Positions 22,001 through 27,851 of a stretch of 29,864 bases of DNA are shown piece after piece (the stretch's first letter is position 1; each line of letters begins with the position of its first letter). A model generated the notes under the pieces. That model saw nothing but the letters and a program-made list of their open reading frames with translations. It did not search any database and was not told where the DNA came from. The stretch comes from Mnemiopsis leidyi. Lineage: Eukaryota > Ctenophora > Tentaculata > Lobata > Bolinopsidae. Location: assembly GCA_000226015.1 (NCBI GenBank), contig JH152726.1, forward strand, positions 43,001-72,864, read 5' to 3'. Both the position numbers and the translations under genes were made by a program.

Positions 22001-25000
22001 GGATTAGAGCAGCCCATCAGCGAGTGAAAACCGTGGTGCCAACCCTCAGCAATGTTGGAGGATCTGGGGAGTAGGAGTTGGGTTTCATCGTAGTGGTTCC
22101 TTTTGGAGTGGCTGAAGAGAGGGCTTCGGGCTGAGGTTCCAATCCAAGTCACATCCTGCTAACCACCTCGCCATGCAGGCCCCGTACAGGCTCACATCCT
22201 GATTACCACCTCGCCATGCAGGCCCCGTAATGGCTCACAGCACTGCTCACACCACGATCATCTAAGCCATCACCACAAGAACCCACCCACCATGCAACTC
22301 AGAAGACCAATATGAAATGAAAATGTGAGCCCCGTTTTGTAAGGGGGAACGTGAGCCCGAGTCGGAACACCGTGCGCTACCTGCACGGAATTCCGACTGC
22401 ACTGAATTCCTAATTTAGGAATTGAGGTTGTCGGAATTCCGTCAAATTCGGAATTCCGTGCGTGTACCCAGGGGAGGATATTCCTCCCTCACGGCCATCC
22501 ATTAGGAGATCTTAATTTTGAAATTTAGAATTAAAAAAAAGAAGTTTAACTTGAAGCTTAACGATCTTACTTAGCTGCTTGTAGTTTGCCAAAAGAAAAT
22601 TGATAACAAAACTAAACATTTCAGCACTCATATCGCACAGTGAGAAGAGGGACTCCACTCTTAAGCTCTTTAAAGACACGTGACTTATTGTGACGGTGTA
22701 GGTGATAGCCTGGTCAGCAGGTTGTAATGACTAATCGGTATAAAATTTCGTATAAAAACACGTGGTGATCTTCTGACAGCATTCGTATATATTATACTGG
22801 GTAAAATAGCATCGGTTTACCAGGCCTGGATATCGTCTTCAGAGGGGGCCCTGCATGCAATGAAAGCTGGCAGCGGAAATTTTTGAAGTATAATGCATTA
22901 AAATTCAGCAATAAAAATATGTGAGGGACAGCAAAAATTAACACGGTCGAGCTACAGCAAGGGTCAGAGGGTTATCTAGGTTTTTTTTGTCATGGATCAT
23001 TTTTCCATAACATAAGGGAGATTGTAACCCCTCTCTCTAGTTTCAACTTACCCGATAAAGTCGGGTAATTTTTCTGCCCACGCGATTTACCGATAACTTA
23101 AGTAAAATACAACCAATCGATATTAAGCAACGCACAACAACCACGTGCTCTACGACCACGTGCAATACAATCACGTGCACGACAACCATGTGCTGAACAC
23201 AAAATTTCGCTGCGGTACACAATTAAAGTTTAATTCCTGATACTCTTCTTCTAGATAAGACTTTGAAAATGGGAATGTTGGGAATACTCAGTAATTTCCG
23301 GTATTTTACCAAGAGTGTGTGATAAAACACGGCCAGCTTCGGCTACAATGTCAAACAACTGTAAACAACTGTAAACATCACAATCAAACTACACACTGCA
23401 ATCTATCTAACTCAGAGCACACCACGTGACTTACCAGTGCTGAGAGTTAGACTGGAGGCACTGTCAAGACTGCGAGATTGCCGGCCTGAAACACACAGGA
23501 CGTGCCGTACACTTAGCTATCTCAGGTAGAACGTGTTCAATATAGAGAGTACTGATAACTTGACTAAGCAAGCGACACAGAACAGCCGGTGCCATCTAAG
23601 AGAGTAATTTACTTGACAACAATACACATCTTCTTCTTCTTTGAGTAATTTACTTGACAACAATACACATCTTCTTCTTCTTCTTCTTTGAGTAATTTAC
23701 TTGACAACAATACACATCTTCTTCTTTGAGTAATTTACTTGACAACAATACACATCATCTTCTTCTTTGAGTAATTTACTTGACAACAATACACATCTTC
23801 TTCTTCTTTGAGGAGACGGGGTCAACGTACAACGGCTCGGAAGTGAGGGCTAAGGTGGGACACCCATAATTTCCGCTACGGACATCGTGTTCGATTATTC
23901 AAAAGAAGATTTTTGACGACAACCTTCCTTCTGTTGAGAAGGCTTGCATCTTGTCCCTCTGTACAGACTCGTGCTAGTCTTGTCTGTCGTGCTAGTCTTG
24001 TCTGTCAGTGGCCCCTCAGCTGCCTCCTCCTTCAGGCAGTGACGCAGTGGAAGTTACCCAGCTATAACATCCAGACTTTGTCAGAAGGTTTCCTATAACG
24101 ACCAAGCTAGGAAGCCGCCAAATACATTGGAAAGAGTCTGGTTGTGTTTGGATTTTGTGCAATGTGCTGTTCACCAAAATGGTTGCCCTATGCAAGATTC
24201 AGGTAATCCATCGCATTATAGCGTATATACACAGTACATCGTAGCTTGTTTGAAATCCAATTTAAATTACCTAAATTATCTTTTAGATTGCCTCTAATAA
24301 GCTGAATAACGTTAATTGGACGGTTCAATACATTCAATACATTGCTACCTTATATGCGATCTCTAAAGCATTAAGAAACCCCAGGGCAAACATCTTCCCA
24401 TTGGCACGTCACTATGTAAAACCATTCAAAACCCTAAAAAATTGGGTAACATGTCGAACATCATGTATCAGAAATAACTTACTTTATTCAATTTTGAGAA
24501 ACATGTTATTGATTAACATGTATATAACACATTAAACTGAAACATGAACTACTAATTAACATGATTATAATACATATAACTTAAACATGTTACTAATTAA
24601 CATGTTAATTATAATACATAAAACTTACTGTTGGACGACTTTTTCCCGTCAACGCTTGAACTTCTTCTGTGAACCATCTTTTGCACTGAAAATAAAAAAG
24701 GAAATCAATAACCAGTTTTATAAACATCACGCAACTTAAACTATGTATAACCCCTGAGGTAAACACCACCAATTCCATCTTCTTTGTCAAATTTCGCGAC
24801 AACCAACTGTCATTTTCTCCTAAGACCACATTACGCAAATAAAATACAGAACATAAAAGATATTAAATAACAAATTTACTTTAATATACAGGACACATTG
24901 TATGACATGTCACAAACTATCTAGCTTTATGGTTTTATGAAAACTTATCATAAAATTTATCATACCTGCACCAAGTTTTTATACCAACGAAACAGGTAAA

Positions 25001-27348
25001 TTACAACTTCATTGCCATGAAGAGGAATTTTTTAATGTCATATCTAATCTAACATTCATTCATGCTATGAAACGAAGTACTGTTGCATAGTCGAACAGCT
25101 GATCGTGGATCTAAACATGTAAATTTACATGCTAATTACCTGGGATCACATATCACAATTAGCAGTACTTTTACAACTATCTTCGACAGTTCAAGTGTTT
25201 CAAGGCTAAAGCTGCTGTGGAGGTAGGTACTGTGTTTATAGACCTAGCACAGATCTGTCATTCAACTAAATGTTAAAACAAAATGAAAAGGAGAAAGTAA
25301 AGTTGTACACACCCTGACACATACCGTATTCTGGGGCACAGTAATGTCTGTGTCTTTGTCTGTGTGTGCGGGAGCAAGCTGCAATATGATCTTGTATCGT
25401 GCTAGGAACAACTGAAAAATTCAAATTATTGCAGTTAGTTTCGCTGTGGGTTTGAGGCTAATGCAGGGGAAGGGGTCAAACTATCAATCATTTTTGACCA
25501 CGACCATTGTCTGGTTTAATATTACCATAGTCAAAAGTCAAAATTTATGACCATGACCATGGGGCACATTCCAGGGTGTCATGGTCAGTGCCTTTTCAAT
25601 GTATTCCAACCAAGGAGCCCTCTTATGTAGGCCTGGCTTGCAGGGCAAATCTGCGTTTTGGTTTTCCGTCATTTGGTACAGTGTTTGGCCTAATTTTTAG
25701 AGCAGTATATTTCTTTTCTCCTGGTTTCGTTGAAATTTTATCTATATCATATAGTTCTTATTATTTGTAAAATTTCTTGTTTTACATTCCCAAAACTTAC
25801 TTGATCCTAGCTTGATAAGACCATCATGTTGAATAAAAACAGTGTCTGCAGTGACATAGCCATGTGTAATGTCTTTGCTGTGCAAGTAACTGAAAAACGA
25901 CAGATTGAAATAACATGCTACCACACAAATTTCTGTTCAATACAAAGTTTATAGTAATGATAAAATAACATTTATCTCACCTTACAGCTGACAAAATCTG
26001 TCTGCACCATCTCTTCCAGAGTGTCTCGTTTATGCGTGTCTTGTTGACCTGGTAGCGGCGCTGAATAAAGGTGTGAAGGGAGCCTGCAGAATAATACTCT
26101 GTCGTGAACACTATCTTACTCTGTTCTTTGTTGTACCAGCTGCCATATAGCTTCAGTAGGTTGGGGTGCTGGAAAAGATTTATTTAGTACTAAAGTCAGG
26201 TAGTCACTGTTTAGTGAATACTCATTGGCCTAGATCATACTCATTGGCCTAGATCATACCAAGATGAAAAATTGAGATTTTAACTTGAAAAATATCACTA
26301 TCAAGGATTTGGTTTGTGTAGGTATAGGTACCCCTTCGGGAAGAGGTGCCATTAAGATTATCTTCAATCAATTTATACTATATGTGTGTTATACTATGTG
26401 TGTTTTTATGTTGGGACTTTGAAAGTTTGTAACAACCTCTACCAAACTAATTTCTTTCAAACTTAAGGATCCAGGAGCAAGGGTGGGCACGCAATCCTTA
26501 TGGTCTGTGCTCTCCCATATCAGCCTTGATTCTTTTATAGTGACATCTATATTAATCTTTGAGCATGAGATGATTCCAATATAAGTACAACTTCTGATCA
26601 ATTTTTATGATTTTACTGTAACAACACCAATTCATTTCAAAGTCCCAACTACGTAAATTTGAATTTGATTTTTAAATTCTTTGATATGCTTTAACTGATA
26701 TTAAATAAAATTTAGTTTTATTCTTGAAATTTAGTTTTATTCTTGATTGACTAGGTGACCTGTGAAGTTAAGTAGTCAAAATACAAGATGTTCAGAAAGT
26801 CATGTTGCAAACATCTCTGCTTATTGCAAGGCCTCATTCGATTTGCAAAAAACATTTATGTTAATTCATCATGCCTAGCTCCTAAAGCTAGTTTTTTGTC
26901 CCATCAGGATAAGAGACTCCTAAAATTGAGTATGCCTTAACAATAAAATTGCAATCAACTATAACTCAATGCTTGTAAGAATACCTCAATTTTTGTAAGC
27001 TTTGCAAGTTTCTCGCATAGTTTTACTAAATTGTCATCTTCAAGAGGAACACAGGCTATGTTAATCTCGTTCCACACAACCTCAACCCCTTCCTCCATAT
27101 CCATTGCTTGATACAGAGCATCTATGCCAGGCACATCAGCTAACTGTGTGAAAGATTATTTTAGTTAAAAATACATAAACATTCATTGTAATATGGTATG
27201 TAACATCATTTACTGTATATGGTAACACAAATAGGTTTAATTTCAAAGTAAGATTTACCTTGACATTTCTTCGATGCCATCTCCCACAAGGACTTTCTTC
27301 CTTGTATGTATCCTCTTCATCGGATGTAATAGATCCTTCTAATGACAT
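6925..27348 (-). CDS. NRBP: NRBP-family pseudokinase (nuclear receptor-binding protein), 13 exons plus one optional
   Basis: Thirteen exons join with matching phases into about 489 residues (human NRBP1 is about 535). The N-terminus carries the family signature EESPCGRW (about residues 18-25) followed by VPGID and EEGVEVVWNE. The pseudokinase domain continues with HPNLLKLYGSW, KRWCRQILSAVSYLHS, FIQHDGLIKLGS, CAPEY, SVDVYAFGIMCLEI and GSKRPDASYLL. Catalytic motifs are absent: the VAIK lysine is Asn55, HRD reads HGY (155-157), and DFG reads LGS (173-175). This matches the family, which works as a scaffold and adaptor (Elongin BC/CRL, MLF1 and Madm functions known in other animals). The C-terminal helical region (ETRLILCIKC; the last exon VDEIIAYGLL) also aligns with NRBP. 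The protein is presumably cytoplasmic or nuclear, with no signal peptide. GLS lies inside intron 11 on the other strand. Confidence 0.93.
7063..7352 (-). other. NRBP intron 12, largely minisatellite
   Basis: A 290-nt GT-AG intron. More than half of it is the 20-bp tandem repeat at 7161-7330. Confidence 0.85.
7161..7330. repeat. 20-bp minisatellite in NRBP intron 12
   Basis: The unit CTGTGAAATACGACAAATAA recurs eight times or more, with variants GACGAAAAA, GACAAGTAT and CATGACAAG. The order of variants suggests duplication of multi-unit blocks. Confidence 0.92.
7353..7439 (-). CDS. NRBP: NRBP coding exon 12
   Basis: Acceptor CCTACATTTCAG, donor ATG|GTAAGT, 87 nt, phase 0 on both sides. It encodes ILCIKCQLNPSPVSGNLHLK and LEFQMNDNM, aligning with VVLMQCNIE and HLTLLLKLEDKL of vertebrate NRBP. 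It lies on the far side of GLS from exon 11. Confidence 0.88.
7440..8657 (-). other. NRBP intron 11, part 5' of GLS
   Basis: Non-coding between NRBP exon 12 and the open frame of GLS exon 1. The GLS promoter, 5' UTR and any presequence exon would have to be here. No upstream exon could be recognised. Confidence 0.5.
8718..9466 (+). CDS. GLS: GLS coding exon 1
   Basis: The frame is open from 8658 (TAA at 8655). The first ATGs are at 8718 and 8721. A pyrimidine-rich run followed by AAAAG and TTGCAG just upstream looks like a splice acceptor. It encodes the N-terminal bundle and the catalytic start (QYIPQLARV, WGVSVCTVDGQ, QSCSKALNY, HNPMINPGAI). The donor is GAGAG|GTTTGT, phase 2. Reading through meets a stop within 12 nt. 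Confidence 0.94.
8718..10768 (+). CDS. GLS: Glutaminase, GLS/KGA type with C-terminal ankyrin repeats (3 exons)
   Basis: It hydrolyses glutamine to glutamate and ammonia, usually in mitochondria. Three exons (8718-9466, 9640-9913, 10085-10768) give 568 residues: an EF-hand-like N-terminal bundle (about 29-125), the serine beta-lactamase-like glutaminase fold (about 140-460) and ankyrin repeats (about 480-550). Active-site residues all align with human GLS at a constant offset of 104: Y145, S182-x-x-K185, N231, E277, N284, Y310, Y362 and V380 (human Y249, S286, K289, N335, E381, N388, Y414, Y466, V484). Enzymatic activity is therefore expected. ATG 8718 or 8721 starts an acidic N-terminus with no targeting-peptide character, so an upstream exon may exist. 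The gene lies wholly inside an NRBP intron, antisense to it. Confidence 0.95.
9640..9913 (+). CDS. GLS: GLS coding exon 2
   Basis: Acceptor GACTCTCCCAG, donor GAG|GTAATG, 274 nt, phases 2 in and 0 out. It encodes KMAGGEFIGFSNATF, SEKSEADRNFAIGYYLKEAG and LYFQLCSVEANCDSA, carrying E277, N284 and Y310. The 173-nt intron before it is GT-AG. Confidence 0.95.
10085..10768 (+). CDS. GLS: GLS coding exon 3 (C-lobe and ankyrin repeats)
   Basis: Acceptor TTTTGTCAG; 227 codons and TGA. It encodes SPDAVRNTLSLMNSCGMYDY (Y362), KSGVAGS (V380), WSPPLDELGNSYKG and ankyrin repeats (DSRTPLHLAVCAGNTPVVKY, VDRWNSTPLDDAI). It ends VRYGDVLQKEQDLF unless the donor at 10724 is used. Confidence 0.95.
   Translation: MCISPDAVRNTLSLMNSCGMYDYSGEWAVEVGLPSKSGVAGSIFIVIPGVMGFCVWSPPLDELGNSYKGVLFAKKLVELFAFHSFDGVLVDQTKTDPRLHHERGTQEINNIISAALSSDLVELHRCLELGMDFNLPNYDSRTPLHLAVCAGNTPVVKYLIKTCGVEVNPVDRWNSTPLDDAIKLELHDLVKYLELQGAVRGADVARGFTGISKVRYGDVLQKEQDLF
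10822..11019 (+). CDS. GLS: possible alternative last exon of GLS
   Basis: A strong pyrimidine tract (CCCTTTTTCTTTCTTT, then TTTTTATAG ending at 10821) precedes 65 codons open in one frame only, followed by TAA. The peptide is highly charged (KINRREEREISARYNEQLYD, IEEDFDKPAKTGRPTRP). A donor at 10724 inside GLS exon 3 (AAG|GTACGA) is in the matching phase 0, giving a 98-nt intron and replacing the tail VRYGDVLQKEQDLF. The nearest AATAAA lies downstream at 11136, so the sequence is probably within the mRNA either way. Alternative C-termini are known for vertebrate GLS, but this tail is not recognisably related. The splice is inferred. Confidence 0.5.
   Translation, partial: STSQRINHKPIDNRENQRKINRREEREISARYNEQLYDIEEDFDKPAKTGRPTRPAALGWCNWLI
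11136..11141 (+). terminator. candidate GLS poly(A) signal
   Basis: AATAAA, the first canonical signal after the GLS stop codon, lies 125 nt before NRBP exon 11. If used, the whole GLS unit stays inside the NRBP intron. Confidence 0.6.
11266..11377 (-). CDS. NRBP: NRBP coding exon 11
   Basis: Acceptor CTTTTGCATGCAG, donor CTG|GTGAGT, 112 nt, leaving in phase 0. It encodes an acidic linker (REVSNEDDNEEIESGNRV) and then CAEETRL, corresponding to the AEVETRKV segment of the family. The other two frames are closed. Confidence 0.87.
11485..11568 (-). CDS. NRBP: NRBP coding exon 10
   Basis: Acceptor TAATCTTTCCAG, 84 nt, donor AAA|GTACGA, phases 2 in and 2 out. The joined reading KNGFHSMPEVGVIGKI matches the RNGIYPLTAFG block that follows the same helix in vertebrate NRBP. 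The donor is weak, and a stop follows 4 nt later in the retained frame. Confidence 0.75.
11889..11909. repeat. GC-only 8-bp-stem hairpin
   Basis: GAGCGCGC, a five-base loop GTCAT, then GCGCGCTC: a perfect inverted repeat in the NRBP intron between exons 9 and 10. It contrasts with the AT-rich surroundings. Confidence 0.75.
12094..12266 (-). CDS. NRBP: NRBP coding exon 9
   Basis: Acceptor AATGTCTCCAG and donor ATCAA|GTGAGA, 173 nt, phases 0 in and 2 out. It starts IPDLRIMCVNMLIHADGVNY, corresponding to VHSLKLLAAH in vertebrates, and ends HLDIEKIEREI. Reading past the donor gives a stop at 12090-12092, so intron retention would truncate the protein. Confidence 0.88.
12426..12595 (-). CDS. NRBP: NRBP coding exon 8
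   Basis: Acceptor TTTACATACAG, donor GAG|GTAACA, 170 nt. It encodes FTLDDVKQAITSLEPHQQDL, VNLCMEYDGSKRPDASYLL and LNVFHE, aligning with the C-terminal kinase helices of NRBP (the conserved KRP motif). Confidence 0.93.
12618..12721. mobile_element. small foldback (MITE-like) element in NRBP intron 7
   Basis: The ends GATTAGCAACGAATGG and the reverse complement of the right end (AATTAGCAAACTCATAG) are imperfect inverted repeats of about 28 bp. The core holds the palindrome GTGCCTAAGGCAC. The element ends about 22 nt upstream of the exon 8 acceptor. No target-site duplication was fixed. Confidence 0.4.
12998..13090 (-). CDS. NRBP: NRBP coding exon 7 (C-lobe helix F)
   Basis: Acceptor CACTGTTTCAG, donor TTGA|GTAAGT, 93 nt, phase 1 in and 1 out. 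It encodes DVSQAKVIQRPHSVDVYAFG and IMCLEILCDL, matching the family's AVDIYSFGMCALEM. It follows an intron of about 11.5 kb (from the cassette exon) or 12.2 kb (from exon 5). Confidence 0.93.
13350..13412. repeat. about 28-bp tandem repeat, 2-3 units
   Basis: AAAAACACGTCAAGTCAACTTATG recurs with one base change, and a third partial unit follows. Confidence 0.85.
13413..14261. other. long NRBP intron: no exon seen
   Basis: Part of the intron between exon 7 and the cassette exon. An open frame at 14025-14291 runs into the direct repeat at the gap, so it probably belongs to that repeat unit and not to a host gene. Confidence 0.4.
14262..14470. repeat. left direct repeat next to the assembly gap
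   Basis: The segment from GTGCACTGATATACAACGCT through ACTATTCAGTACCATTATTG is repeated almost exactly at 15294-15508, immediately after the N run. A diverged third copy is visible around 15904-16030 (GGTATACAGAGAACCGAAAG). Confidence 0.88.
14471..15293. other. assembly gap (823 N)
   Basis: A run of N. Long apparent open frames across it are artefacts. Confidence 0.99.
15294..15508. repeat. right direct repeat next to the assembly gap
   Basis: Second copy of the repeat at 14262-14470, same orientation, differing by a few substitutions and a short CGT insertion. The start-to-start spacing (about 1,030 bp) depends on the estimated gap size. Confidence 0.88.
15509..18642. other. long NRBP intron: no exon seen
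   Basis: AT-rich with no supported exon. Between about 16910 and 17235 there is a cluster of GTACA/TGTAC words (for example GTGTACAC, TTGTACAC, TGTACAGCTTGTACAC). At about 17750-17815, AATCAAGTAGAAGTT-type units repeat two to three times. Confidence 0.45.
18643..19345. other. moderately GC-rich, repeat-like block, unclassified
   Basis: Base composition is less AT-rich than the flanks and short coding-like frames occur on both strands (18643-18828 plus, 19168-19330 minus) without a recognised domain. A decayed retroelement end is possible but not shown. Confidence 0.3.
19350..19452. repeat. about 19-bp minisatellite (GTACATGAAGTACATGGTA)
   Basis: About five units of a TGGTAGTGTACATGAAGTACA-like word with variants GAACATG, GTACGTG and GTATACATG. 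A single similar copy lies at 18712-18732. Confidence 0.88.
19465..21437. other. long NRBP intron: no exon seen
   Basis: AT-rich. At 20157-20192 an imperfect hairpin pairs GATGTACTTCTTC with GAAGTAGTGTACATC. At about 20970-21070 GTATAC/GTACAC words cluster. The open frame at 20028-20321 has no recognised motif. Confidence 0.4.
21438..21530. repeat. about 50-bp tandem duplication
   Basis: ATATTCCTGATTACAAGATACACCCTCA and the following CCCAGACACTCC are present twice in tandem with minor differences. Confidence 0.9.
21585..21633. repeat. about 18-bp tandem repeat beside the MULE target site
   Basis: GACAGAGGTAGCAGAGA units repeat two to three times, ending at the left target-site duplication of the MULE element. 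Confidence 0.85.
21643..22468. mobile_element. 826-bp MULE-type DNA transposon relic with TIRs and 9-bp TSD
   Basis: The same nine bases, CAGGGGAGG, flank both ends exactly (21634-21642 and 22469-22477). The terminal inverted repeats agree over about 40 bp: left GGTTCCCGCACGGAATTCCG, right (reversed) GGTACACGCACGGAATTCCG, both continuing with a TTTGACGGAATTCCGAC block. A 9-bp duplication is typical of Mutator-like elements, and the interior carries a piece of a MULE-type transposase. The element is far shorter than an autonomous MULE, so it is an internally deleted, non-autonomous copy. Confidence 0.9.
21793..22152 (-). pseudogene. C-terminal fragment of a MULE-type transposase
   Basis: About 119 codons on the minus strand end in TAG/TAA-bounded frame. 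LPRSSNIAEGWHHGFHSLMG followed by KIRRFLDCLKKEQNLTDVKI and RRSPPPRARKWTDYDEKLKR matches the pattern (PRTNNxVEGWHxxF, then IxxLKKEQ, then a PPPxRRKY stretch) found downstream of the MULE domain in many animal MULE transposases. The catalytic DDE region is missing, so it cannot be active by itself. It lies within the TIR-bounded element. Confidence 0.75.
22478..23138. other. long NRBP intron: no exon seen
   Basis: No exon found. Scattered CACGTG/ACACGTG words occur (about 22676, 22758). Confidence 0.4.
23142..23192. promoter_or_regulatory. four E-box words at an exact 15-bp period
   Basis: CACGTG at 23142, 23157 and 23172 and CATGTG at 23187, each 15 bp apart, in a degenerate unit like CACGTGCAATACAAT. 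It may be a short tandem repeat that happens to carry an E-box, or a bHLH-binding cluster. Function is inferred. Confidence 0.55.
23606..23815. repeat. compound satellite: 33-bp unit plus variable (CTT)n, 5 copies
   Basis: GAGTAATTTACTTGACAACA continuing with ATACACATC is repeated five times nearly perfectly. Each unit is followed by a CTT microsatellite of different length (two to six CTT). Confidence 0.95.
24490..24628. repeat. tandem/palindromic AACATGTT repeat covering the cassette exon donor
   Basis: On the minus strand the sequence from the cassette donor (AAGTTTTATGTATTATAAT) is repeated downstream as AAGTTATATGTATTATAAT, each followed by ACATGTTAATTAGTA and similar words. A third, more diverged unit follows. 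AACATGTT and TTAACATGTTAA are palindromic. Confidence 0.75.
24629..24685 (-). CDS. NRBP: NRBP optional cassette exon (57 nt)
   Basis: A well-formed acceptor (TTTTATTTTCAG) and donor (ACA|GTAAGT) bracket 57 nt with phases 1 in and 1 out. It can be included or skipped without a frame change. Inclusion would add 19 residues (VQKMVHRRSSSVDGKKSSN) directly after CAPEY. Without it, exon 5 joins exon 7 to read CAPEYADVSQAK, closer to known NRBPs. The RRSSS run is a typical basophilic-kinase phosphosite context. Alternative use is inferred. The donor lies in a tandem repeat (see 24490-24628). Confidence 0.6.
25325..25411 (-). CDS. NRBP: NRBP coding exon 5 (activation segment to APE motif)
   Basis: Acceptor TTTTTCAG, donor TACG|GTATGT, 87 nt, phases 1 in and 1 out. 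It encodes VPSTIQDHIAACSRTHRQRH and ends HYCAPEY. The segment is rich in Arg and His compared with other NRBPs. Confidence 0.9.
25801..25889 (-). CDS. NRBP: NRBP coding exon 4 (degenerate catalytic loop)
   Basis: Acceptor CGTTTTTCAG, donor TCAA|GTAAGT, 89 nt. It encodes YLHSKDITHGYVTADTVFIQ and DGLIKLGS. HGY stands in place of HRD and LGS in place of DFG, so neither catalytic aspartate is present. Confidence 0.93.
25981..26168 (-). CDS. NRBP: NRBP coding exon 3
   Basis: Acceptor CTTTTCCAG and donor GTAAG|GTGAGA, 188 nt, leaving in phase 2. It encodes the N-lobe strands and hinge (HPNLLKLYGSWYNKEQ, IVFTTEYYSAGSL) and the helix KRWCRQILSAV. A competing donor 5 nt upstream (GCT|GTAAGG) would break the frame with exon 4, so the downstream GT is preferred. 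Confidence 0.92.
26217..26259. repeat. short tandem duplication (about 21 bp) in NRBP intron 2
   Basis: ATACTCATTGGCCTAGATC occurs twice in tandem. A similar small duplication (AAATTTAGTTTTATTCTTGA) lies at about 26705-26747. Confidence 0.85.
26985..27143 (-). CDS. NRBP: NRBP coding exon 2 (start of pseudokinase domain)
   Basis: Acceptor TTTCACACAG, 53 codons, donor GAG|GTATTC, phase 0. It encodes VPGID, then EEGVEVVWNE, where the catalytic lysine position is asparagine as in NRBP homologues. An alpha-C-like helix (LVKLCEKLAKLTKIE) follows. Confidence 0.92.
27259..27348 (-). CDS. NRBP: NRBP coding exon 1
   Basis: Thirty codons from ATG, acidic and serine-rich, then the family signature EESPCGRWHRRNVK. 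The donor is AAG|GTAAAT, phase 0. This ATG is chosen because it immediately precedes the conserved block and no longer in-frame start fits. Confidence 0.9.
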
Positions 27349-27349
27349 G

Positions 27350-27370
27350 TCACAAAACTCCCTTGTTCAT
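27350..27370 (-). promoter_or_regulatory. upstream ORF (6 codons) ending 1 nt before the NRBP start
   Basis: Reading minus, ATG at 27370 gives MNKGVL then TGA, followed by a single C and the NRBP ATG at 27348. The sequence just upstream, CCCTTATTTTTAG, looks like a splice acceptor. The uORF may therefore open the second exon of the mRNA and depress or gate translation by reinitiation. The role is inferred. Confidence 0.45.
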
Positions 27371-27606
27371 TCTAAAAATAAGGGACTGTATCATATATAT
27401 CTACACTGTAAAACCTATTGCATAAGTCGATGATGTTATCAAGCTCTTTTTCAAAGAATGAATCTTTATTGATAACGTTTCAAGTTACAGAACCAGATAA
27501 CTGTATCAACTAGTCGCATATTAAAGTTTGTGAGTATATGTTTATCCTTTACACACACTGTGTTGCCAAAAATATAATTCCGTTCTGTATAAAACTTTGA
27601 ATATAT
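27371..27606. other. 5' flank or 5' UTR intron of NRBP
   Basis: No further coding exon is seen. The acceptor-like TTATTTTTAG (minus, about 27372-27381) hints that a 5' UTR exon lies further upstream. Confidence 0.4.
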
Positions 27607-27851
27607 GGGTTGGTGATGTAGTGGTATCTACCCCAACTTTCTATGCAAGCGATCCAAAGTTTAATTCCCAGATCCACCAATCCTAGAGGAGTGCGCTAAA
27701 GGCATTAGCCTATGCAATCTTCTTTAGTTGACTCAGCCAAATGACCAGGAAACCGTGATTAGGGGTAAAATGAGGAGGGTCTCCGTTAAAAGATCTAGAA
27801 TCTTCCAGGAGCCCCTTCAGTATAACTGTAAAAGCCTGTGTACAAGTGTCA
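27607..27851 (+). mobile_element. tRNA-like SINE candidate
   Basis: The head GGTTGGTGATGTAGTGGTATC resembles a tRNA A-box region, and its first seven bases pair with ACCAATC at about 27679-27685. A T-arm-like stretch (AAAGTTTAATTCCC) precedes this and is degenerate. The body from 27698 is shared, inverted, with 28359-28508. Only two body copies are in the window, so the SINE assignment is an inference. Confidence 0.5.

Noticed and set aside
26389..26601. 70-codon minus-strand frame inside NRBP intron 2
   Set aside because: No splice sites fitting the flanking exons, which already join in phase 0.
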